Positions 56,868 to 64,000 of a DNA stretch of 64,000 bases are shown here, piece by piece. A program made the position numbers and the translations under genes. Numbering within the stretch: position 1 is the first letter of the stretch; each line of letters begins with the position of its first letter. The notes beneath the pieces are model-generated. The model was given only the letters and a program-made list of their open reading frames with translations, was not told the origin of the DNA and ran no database searches. Source of the DNA: Punica granatum (Eukaryota; Streptophyta; Magnoliopsida; Myrtales; Lythraceae); assembly GCF_007655135.1 (NCBI RefSeq), contig NC_045127.1, forward strand, positions 18,261,699 through 18,325,698, in the 5' to 3' direction.

Positions 56868-58358
56868 CTAGGGTGTATATGTACCCCCACGGGCCCTTTT
56901 TTTGGACCTCTCCAAAGCGGCGTTTGCTCGTGCCAATTCCTGATCGCGCCTCTGTAGCTCGACACGGGTCTGGGCGAGCTCTCTCTGTAGTTGACGCTGA
57001 TCAACAAGCTGCTCGTCCCTCTCTGCGACTTCTCGACGAAGACGATCTCTTTCGGCTCTGAGATGAGTGAGCTCGGCTTGGATGGCCATATTCGGAGTGG
57101 GAGTTGCGCCGGGTGACCCGCCATCTCTGACTCGCGGAGAGTTGACGAGATCCTCATGTGCTGCTGGACCCCATCGGTAGAAGCGAATGATGTATTCTTC
57201 TGTAGCCTGGAAATCTCGCTCATCAAGGGTCGGATGCTCGGGGAAGTATGGAAGCTCGGTAATCACAGTTCGCCATGCATCCAGGATCTGTTCGACGTTA
57301 CTTTGGCGATCTGGGGGTGTCTGATCCTCCCGCAAAGTATGTTCAAATCTAGTTCGCGCTGTATCATCGGGGACCGTTTGTAAGCCACCGAGCTGCCTCA
57401 TTACTCGCGCCGGAAAATAAGTGGTGGACCCCGCATGACTCATGAGTGGGACTCCATAAAAATCAGGACACCTAAGGGCCATGGGTCCGGGTGGCATCCA
57501 CGCGGCACGCCACTTGAAGCCCCTAGGTGCTATTTCACGAAAAATTTTGATCCACTCAGAGACCTTGCGTTCTTCCACACGCAGGAGGGGTAGCAATCGA
57601 GAAATAATTGACTCTGGACCATTAAAATACATAATCGAGCGCACCAGACGCAGAGGGTTTGCGTGACTTTGGAGCCAAATTTGTAAAAGCATAGGGGATC
57701 CTCTTATCCTTCGGTCGCATGTTCTCAAGACGTAGTCGAGGGACCGAATGGTCTCAGCCACGAGGGCTACCTCATAACCACGCCCCCCGACCACTTGGAG
57801 GACAACGCTGGCCAAAGCCGCATCGATAAGACTATGTGAGCGAGGGAATAAGAGGGTCCCAAAAATTAGCAATAGAACAGCATGACATAAATCTTTTCGA
57901 AGAAAATCCCCCTGGACCCTATGCGCTCGGGACTCAATAAAAAAGAGGAGTTTCTCGATTGCAATCTCCGTGCTGCCGGAGTATGCGAGTTCAGCATTCA
58001 AATGAGTCGTGGGAACCCCGAGTAGGCGTGAGACTAGGGTTGATCGGGCGGTGTGGAAATTGGGTTCTACAATGCCGTGGGCAACTGCGGTTCGACCGAT
58101 GAGTGTTCGGTACTCCTCGATGGTTGGCGTGAGCTCAGTACCCTGTATGTCGAAGACGGCGTGACTTGGGTTCCAGAATGCGATGGCGGCTTCGAGGAAA
58201 TTCCAATCAACTTGCCGAGTAGCCAGCAAAGGGATATCCCCTATGAACGCAGAGATGTAACGACGGTCGACTGGGCGTAATGCTCCCCATATACGGGTAA
58301 TCTCCTCGAGCGGTGGTGTGACTCTGTCGAGGCGCGGGCAGGAGACCGGGCGTGACAT
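56868..58358 (-). CDS. Element B ORF1: intact DUF7745-type protein with C-terminal coiled coil
   Basis: 496 residues, uninterrupted from ATG at 58358 to the stop ending at 56868, about 560 bp after the primer site. Residues about 1-390 form the conserved domain shared with the broken element A ORF: WGALRPVDRRYISAFIGDIP, HAVFDIQGTELTPTIEEYR, LLLIFGTLLFPRSHSLIDAA, VVLQVVGGRGYE, AETIRSLDYVL, RGSPMLLQIWLQSHA, STTYFPARVMRQLGGLQ. A short acidic/aromatic stretch (ELPYFPEHPTLDERDFQ) follows. Residues about 424-490 are rich in Glu, Arg and Leu in heptad-like order (AELTHLRAERDRLRREVAE onward), a probable coiled coil, ending in basic KKRARGG. No catalytic motif is recognised. The family seems specific to plant retrotransposon ORF1 regions; a structural or RNA/protein-binding role is possible but unproven. 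Confidence 0.85.
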   Translation of the reverse strand: MSRPVSCPRLDRVTPPLEEITRIWGALRPVDRRYISAFIGDIPLLATRQVDWNFLEAAIAFWNPSHAVFDIQGTELTPTIEEYRTLIGRTAVAHGIVEPNFHTARSTLVSRLLGVPTTHLNAELAYSGSTEIAIEKLLFFIESRAHRVQGDFLRKDLCHAVLLLIFGTLLFPRSHSLIDAALASVVLQVVGGRGYEVALVAETIRSLDYVLRTCDRRIRGSPMLLQIWLQSHANPLRLVRSIMYFNGPESIISRLLPLLRVEERKVSEWIKIFREIAPRGFKWRAAWMPPGPMALRCPDFYGVPLMSHAGSTTYFPARVMRQLGGLQTVPDDTARTRFEHTLREDQTPPDRQSNVEQILDAWRTVITELPYFPEHPTLDERDFQATEEYIIRFYRWGPAAHEDLVNSPRVRDGGSPGATPTPNMAIQAELTHLRAERDRLRREVAERDEQLVDQRQLQRELAQTRVELQRRDQELARANAALERSKKRARGGTYTP

Positions 58359-58916
58359 CCCTTACCAAGATGAAAGGAAAATCGACTTAAGACTAGTCAA
58401 TACAAATGACACCCTAATTTTGAAATTGGATGATGCATGCATGTAGAAAATAAAAAATGCCCACGGCTTAATGAATAGTATACATCGCGCATCTCTCTCA
58501 AGAACAGAAAAAATTCAAATTGGCGCGCAGACCGACTCAATGACTGTTGTTGGAGTCGGGTTGGAGGATGGCGTGGAGCTCCTGCATAATGCATGGTTTT
58601 AGTACTACAGGGACCGTGTTACGTAAGGATGAGGGCTCCCGATTCAAGGGTGTCAATTCCTTGAAATCGAGCGGGGATCTTTGGGGGCCTAATCGACGGT
58701 CCAACCGTGCGACGTACCCTTACTCGGAACCCCTATCTAACCTGTGTTTCCTAAAATCGGTCGTGGGACGCGACCCGTAAATACCTGAATCTAGTATGAT
58801 ATGCAATGCGAATGCATAAATGAAAGTGCGTAAAGTAGATAAGCGGGAAATTACAGAAAGCGGTAAATAAACAAGCAAACAAAACAAGCGAGAACGAGCC
58901 CGAACCCTCTAAAAAT
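58359..58916. other. Element B 5' leader
   Basis: Non-coding between ORF1 and the primer site; contains the GATTCAAGGGTGTCAATTCC motif shared with the element A leader. Confidence 0.65.
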
Positions 58917-58934
58917 CCCCAGTGGAGTCGCCAA
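58917..58934 (-). other. Primer binding site of element B
   Basis: On the minus strand TTGGCGACTCCACTGGGG lies two bases from the right LTR. It would pair with a tRNA ending CCCCAGTGGAGTCGCCA. Ogre elements are reported to use tRNA-Arg; the tRNA identity here is inferred. Confidence 0.85.
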
Positions 58935-58936
58935 GC

Positions 58937-61900
58937 TGTGCGCACCCGAATTTCGTCTCATCGGGGTACACATGCGCGCGCCTAAATGCAACGCGGCTTG
59001 GGAATGTCCATCTTCCCGGGGACGCGCGACGGACGCACGTGAGAAGGAGTCGCCACTTGCCATTTTACGACCCGAAGGTCGAGGGCAGGCGAGTTACCCG
59101 GGTCTAGGGGTACGGGGTACACCTAAGATGCTAAGGCAATGGTCTGTACGGAACCGAAAATTCCGAATTCGGGGGTTCTATTACGTGTGGGCCTATATCC
59201 CACACGCCCTTTCGGTACTCTAGCTTGTCTAGGCTTGCCATTTTAATTTAATTACCACTTTATTAAGTTTCGCTCATCTTATGCGTTTTGACATCGTAAA
59301 TTCGAAGAAACAATCTGACCATCCACTCTCCGACCGGGATTTTACATGAATAAATATATAATGTAAAATCTTACATTGTTCTCTCAAATAAATAAAAGAC
59401 AAACTACAATGACTAAATCCCGGTCGGTTCGCATTCGGCCATGATTTCACTCACGCTCACCGTATAGTTTGAAAAAGACCGAAAATTAAATTAAATGCGC
59501 ACTCGGTGTATGGGGGTATTGGATCCCGTGATCGACGGTTATGGGCGTTGGACCCAGTGTGAATCGAGTCCTAAGGGATCAGGTTCGATCCGCATAACAA
59601 TCAAGTGCAAAAGATGTAACAAGCAAGCTCAAATAAACAATCAATGGGGTTTTGTTATCGCCGAATTTACGTGGATTATATGATTATTAACCGGGTATAT
59701 TGGCATACAAATCCTACCTTAAAACAAATAAAATGGGTGATGGATAGGGTATGTAGCATTCAGCATTATTTAAACGGACCCGACAGACGTGATGTTCATA
59801 GTCAAGTCTCGAATGTGTGGGTTGTTTTTAGATTATTTTGTATCGCGACAATATGGTTTTTTTACAGATTAAAAGTATTTTCACCTAAAAATCCAAAACC
59901 TAACCCTCTATTTGACTATTGCCCATGTTTGATTTAAGCCGAGTTTGTGATTAATCCGTTTTTTCATGTTTTGACCAATTCTATGCACAAACCTATGCTA
60001 GGATTACGGCAGGACAAGAACCGGTAATCATGCCCTTGAATCGGTAAATATGTGTGTGCATGAAAATCAAGATTACGTTGTACGTATCTCGGTGCTTTTG
60101 AAATTGTGAATTTTGAAAAGGGCATAACTAACAGTTCTTGAACTGTCGACGCGATTACAAATTATTAATCAATTCATGCAATCCATTTAAAGAAATCAAG
60201 TGATTTAATTTAGCCAAATTTAACGTCCCGATTATCCCGTATGTAAAATTTTAGGTTAATTAAAAAAAAAACTTGCCGAATGCTTTAGTCTACGGATTTC
60301 GGGCCGTCGAGATGGCCATTAGTTGACCGCCCGATAAACCCTAATTTCCGACATGGTCACATAATTACAAATATGAAATATTTAAATGGGGCATATACAT
60401 TGTCGGTGGGTGATCCAAGTAAAAAAAAATGCCGGATATTTTAGAAAATGTCCAGGGGACTGAATTGAATAATTTTAAAAGAGTAGGGACTGACTTGAAA
60501 ATTTTGAAAATATTGGGGACTGATTTGAAAATTATAAAAAATGGGGACTGTAAAAAAAAATTACTGAAAATGTCCTAGGACTTATTTGAGATGAAATTGA
60601 AAATCGGGACTGATCTGAAAACAAAGAAATGGCCCCAGGACTAAACTGAAATAACTCGAAAAGTTCATAGGGTTTCTTGAAAAATTCTGGGAATTCCAAG
60701 GCTCATTGGAAAATAATAAAATGACTGGGACTTGATTGAAAATAAATTTTGAAATTCGGGGCAGATCTGAAAACGGTGAAAAATGGCCTAGGGACTAAAC
60801 TGAAACAACTTGAAATGTCCTTTGGGGTGCTTGAGAAATTCTAAAAAATCCAAGGACTGATTGAAAAATAGTAAAATGACTGGGACTTGGTTGAAAATAA
60901 ATTTTAGAGTTCGGGGCAGATCTGAAAAAAATAAAATGAGTCTTCTGGGCTGAAATGTGACAAAATGGAAAGTTTGTAAAATCGAGTTCGGGACAAATCC
61001 GATCACCCACTCGACCCAAGAATACTCATTTCACATTATATCCATCAAGCAAGCAATAATATTCAGGAAAGGAGCCCTAATCATGCCACTAAGTTGAGAA
61101 TTTACCTAGTTCGGAAAGTTGAAGGGCTTCTCTGTAAAAATAAAAAAATCGCCGGATGAATCGGACCGGATCGGATCGGACCGGACCGCCCGAAGGAGAA
61201 ACCGCCCGGAAGAGAAGCTGGGCCGGACTGGAGCGCCTTGGGCCTGAATGGGCCGAGCCTGCAAAGGAAGAGAAATGGGCCGAGGCCCGTTAGCCGAATA
61301 GTGGCCGGGATCGGGGGGCAGCGGCGGCGCGAGGCTGGGGGCGGCGATTCGCGCCTCTGGACGCCGCGACGACGGCACGAGAGGGTGCGGGAGATAGCTC
61401 TGGGCGCCGCTTGGGCCACGCGGTGTCTAGTTTGGACTTCACCGAGGTCGAAACGGTCGGAATCGAGGGAGTTTTCGCGATTTTCCGGCGACGGTCCCGA
61501 ATCGCACCGATCTCCAAATTCTCTCAAACGAGAGCCAATTTTTCCTTTTTTTCCTCTGGGTCCTCTCCCCCCCCCCCCAGCCGAATTGTATTTATGTCCA
61601 TTTAATTGCAATTCCATCCGCTTTTCGTTGAGATTTCGGCCGGTTTTCGGGGAAAATCGCGAATACCCGCGATTTGGGCGTTCTGGGCCGGCGGGGATCG
61701 CGGGCAGCCGGCTAGCGCTGCCCGGCCCCTGCCCGGCCTGCCCGAATTTTTTTTTTTTAAAAGAAGGCCGGCAGTCACGGGCAGCCGATCAACGCTGCCC
61801 GGCCCTGCCCGACTCTTTTTTTTTTTAACATATTTAATTTAATTAAAAATAATAATTTTTTTTAAAAAATTTTTTTTTAAAGAAAAGGTGATAAATTGGG

Positions 61901-61953
61901 AAATGACAATTTTGCCCCCCTCGGAGCCGATGGACCGAAATTAGGTGCTGACA
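58937..61953 (-). mobile_element. Element B right LTR (5' LTR), 3,017 bp
   Basis: TGTGCGC to GCTGACA; pairs with 48204-51416. It retains a segment of about 30 bp (61331-61370) absent from the left LTR and a single copy of the 226-bp unit. AGTGT follows at 61954-61958. Confidence 0.93.
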
Positions 61954-61958
61954 AGTGT
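61954..61958. repeat. Right target-site duplication of element B (AGTGT)
   Basis: Exact repeat of 48199-48203, after which the LTR of element A resumes. Confidence 0.95.
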
Positions 61959-63402
61959 TGAAATGAAATTGTAGGCTTGATATTTTGAATGGAAGATAAG
62001 GCAACTTGCATGGAGAAGAAGCCAAAGGAGATAAGGTGGTCAAGAGGGAGTCATGGCTGGTCATGGAGGAGCCGTGGGCCCCACGGCCTTGAGGGAAAGT
62101 TCGGGTCTCAATTGATCGCGTGTTCGAGGTTCGTGGTTCAAACGAATGTCGAATTACCATTGTACGCACGAAAACGATTCAAATGAGCCTAAGGTTGTCC
62201 ATTTTGCCCTAAAGAATGTTCGTGTGATTTTTGGGCTCGGAAACCGGTTTTTCTCGTTTCAGGAGATCAGAGCAAAGTTAACCGTTTCTGGATGCGTATC
62301 TCTTATCTGTATTCCGAAACGGTCGTTTTGACATGCATTGTCAATTAGATTGAATTATTGACCAATAAGCCAATATTGTCAATGTGAAGCCAGAGACGTC
62401 CTAAGAGTCAGAAGCCGAATTTCTCAGAATGCTTTCTGAGTTGCTTGGGTGAGCCGGAGATCACTATAATCTCTGTTCGTTGAGAATTGGGCTCGAAGGA
62501 CTGAAAAATTGCATCTGAAACTAAAACGGTGTTCTAAGGGTCTAGATGGATTGTAAGATTCCGTCTGAGGATTTCACGTTGAGCGTTGAGATGAGTAGCA
62601 CTGGGTTTACTAACCATCCGGCGTCAAGTTTCCACGAAAAGGACCTCCGTTTATGAATTTCCGTCGAAAACTGACTTTTCTGCTCTTCGGAGGTCACTCG
62701 GGAAACTGAAAGAGATATTGCTGTCTGTTTTGCCCAATTGCATATGTCCGTTGCAGTTTTTTGGGCAATCCATGGCTAACTTGTTTTGCCGATGTTCTAT
62801 CAGACCAGTTTTCGGATAAGGTTTTCCGTTGAAAGGTATGCTTGTTCTGTTGTTCGGGAGCCATTATAGGAGTCGGTATGACTTCTAAAAGACAGTTTGA
62901 AGCAATGATCATGCTCTGCATAATTGTTGGACATGATTGTACCTGACATCGGGCATTAACTTTTCTTGGATGAATCGGCATTTTTGGACTTCCACTGAAA
63001 AGTTGTCTGTATTCTGAATTTGCTCTGTATGGAGCAGTTGTTCTGCGAAATGTGTTCGGAGATACTTTTCATCTGTTTGACGTCGCGAGGAATTTTTGAA
63101 GCCCAATATTGACTATCTTCTGATGGTCGAGCAGACCAGTGAAAAATAGCACTGTCGGCGATGTATTTTGAAAATGCCGGTTTGAATGTTGTCTGAGCTG
63201 TCTGTTTGCTCTATATGTTGCTGGATGATTCTGTATGTTCTTCTGTCATATGCTTGAATCATTTGCCTATCTCTGTTGACTTGAGAATGAGTAGCAATTT
63301 GCTGCTCTGTCGAGCCCTCTTCTGTATTGATGCTCAAGTCGTAATTTGAATTACTGTTGACAGGCGTTGCCTGAACTGGTGAGCCAAAATGGGGTGCTGA
63401 CA
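61959..63402 (-). mobile_element. Element A right LTR (5' LTR), part 2
   Basis: Continues the match to the left LTR from about 32606 to 34044 and ends GGTGCTGACA at 63402, followed by the CCTAT duplication of element A. Confidence 0.92.
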
Positions 63403-63407
63403 CCTAT
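63403..63407. repeat. Right target-site duplication of element A (CCTAT)
   Basis: Exact repeat of 28776-28780; element C gag resumes directly after it. Confidence 0.95.
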
Positions 63408-64000
63408 GACAAAAGATCAAGTCTTTCAAGCTCCTTAAGAAGCCGTTGCAGCTCCCATCGAACAAGATCCACTGATCCACCAAACACTAGCAGCAATGAC
63501 TCGTCTAGTTGAGCAGTAAGCGCAGTTAATTGAGCAACAAACGGCTTTCTTCTACAAGTAAGCAGACAACCATGTGCATCTACATCTCATATGGAGCTAC
63601 AAATGACGTCGTATGAAAGGTTCAGGAAGTATGGTTTATCTAATTTTTCGGGAAGTGCTGATCCCATAGAAGCGAAGAATTGGATAGGCGGAATGGAGAT
63701 GATTTTCTCAATCATGGAGGTTTCAGACACCCAACGTGTGGCACTTACGTCTTTTATGCTAGAAAGGGATGTCCAATACTGGTGAAAGGCTACCCAAAGA
63801 CGATTGGATCCGAGCTCCTCACATATTAGTTTACACAAGCATTTTATAACAAGTACTTTCCAGCCTCTTTTTGGTGCACCAAGGAGCAAGGGGAACTCAG
63901 TGTAGCTGAATATGAATTAAAATTCATCAAGTTGTCAGGTTTTACCCTTACATTGGTAAGTGATGAGACTTTCAAATGCAGTAGGTTCTTAGATGGATTG
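63408..64000 (+). pseudogene. Element C gag, continuation (runs off the window)
   Basis: Downstream of element A, plus-strand frames resume chromovirus-like gag: a stretch with PIEQDPLIHQTLAAMTRLVEQ, then in another frame YERFRKYGLSNFSGSADPIE, NWIGGMEMIFSIMEV and RVALTSFMLERDVQYW (family pattern: F.G..DP..A..W.....F......E.....A.F.L...A..WW). Stops after VEQ, after FYK, and after QYW, together with a frame change near 63590, show decay. The rest of the element lies beyond the window. Confidence 0.85.

Larger units (their letters stand above)
48204..61953 (-). mobile_element. Element B: non-autonomous LTR retrotransposon carrying only a DUF7745 ORF
   Basis: Complete 13,750-bp element: TGTGCGC...GCTGACA ends, AGTGT target duplication, LTRs 48204-51416 and 58937-61953, primer site 58917-58934, polypurine tract 51417-51434. 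The 7.5-kb interior has one intact ORF (56868-58358, minus strand) and several tandem arrays. I find no gag, protease, RT, RNase H or integrase motif on either strand. It resembles element A in termini, primer site and non-coding motifs and would depend on enzymes from such a relative. Confidence 0.88.
28781..63402 (-). mobile_element. Element A: Tat/Ogre-like Ty3/gypsy retrotransposon, complete but decayed and interrupted
   Basis: The element is bounded by TGTACGG and GCTGACA with a 5-bp CCTAT target duplication. Minus-strand order is: 5' LTR (right), primer site, ORF1 (DUF7745), gag, protease, RT, RNase H, integrase, tandem-repeat-rich non-coding region, polypurine tract, 3' LTR (left). Without element B it would be about 20.9 kb. 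An extra ORF before gag, very long LTRs and 3' tandem repeats fit the Tat/Ogre branch. Stops and frameshifts in every gene show it can no longer move by itself. Confidence 0.9.

Noticed and set aside
1..64000. Multi-gene defence, biosynthetic or operon-like system
   Set aside because: I looked for clustered intact genes on both strands. Apart from the B3 pair and transposon genes there are none, so no such system is claimed.

Overview
This is a transposon-dominated stretch of a plant nuclear genome, most likely a eudicot. The evidence is Ty1/copia and Ty3/gypsy retrotransposons with plant-type primer sites, Helitron, MULE, hAT, CACTA-like and tRNA-derived SINE sequences, and a plant-specific B3-domain gene. 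The ORF1 proteins of the right-hand elements resemble 'DUF7745' proteins that I associate with Myrtales genomes such as pomegranate; this is a memory-based suspicion and was not checked. There are no bacterial genes, operons or CRISPR arrays. The only host gene I can support well is a short B3 transcription-factor gene, present as a tandem pair.

Layout. 1-2586: 3' end of a decayed Ty1/copia element (reverse transcriptase/RNase H, then a 540-bp LTR). 2587-24050: a locus duplicated in tandem. Copy I (2728-13044) and copy II (17884-23622) each consist of two diverged blocks. Blocks A and C carry a decayed Ty3/gypsy integrase relic followed by a B3 gene (4462-5172; 19587-20299). Blocks B and D carry the same integrase relic and flanking modules but no B3 gene. 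CACTA-like subterminal sequence lies before block A (2587-2720), after block B (13045-13375) and after block D (23623-24050). Copy I was later hit by a 1.8-kb Helitron (6945-8733), a SINE (8848-9155), a non-autonomous MULE (9744-11658) and a small hAT element (12146-12701). A 4.0-kb Helitron (13581-17613), which seems to have captured exon-like gene pieces, separates the two copies.

24051-26760: mixed sequence with in-phase, splice-bounded exon candidates on the minus strand, interrupted by an LTR-like segment. 26770-64000: a three-level nest of LTR retrotransposons. Element C (plus strand, chromovirus-like; 5' LTR, tRNA-Met primer site and gag) is split at 28780 by element A (28781-63402, minus strand, target duplication CCTAT). 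One LTR of A is in turn split by element B (48204-61953, minus strand, target duplication AGTGT).

Element A is a Tat/Ogre-like Ty3/gypsy element with 5.2-kb LTRs and a recognisable but decayed ORF1(DUF7745)-gag-PR-RT-RH-IN order. Element B has 3.0-3.2-kb LTRs nearly identical to each other at their start. It has no visible gag or pol, but keeps one intact 496-residue ORF (DUF7745 plus coiled coil) and an array of 43-bp repeats whose core is a small perfect hairpin. A and B share LTR termini, primer-site type, polypurine tract and parts of their 3' non-coding region, so B looks like a non-autonomous partner of an A-like family. B is the most interesting object in the window.
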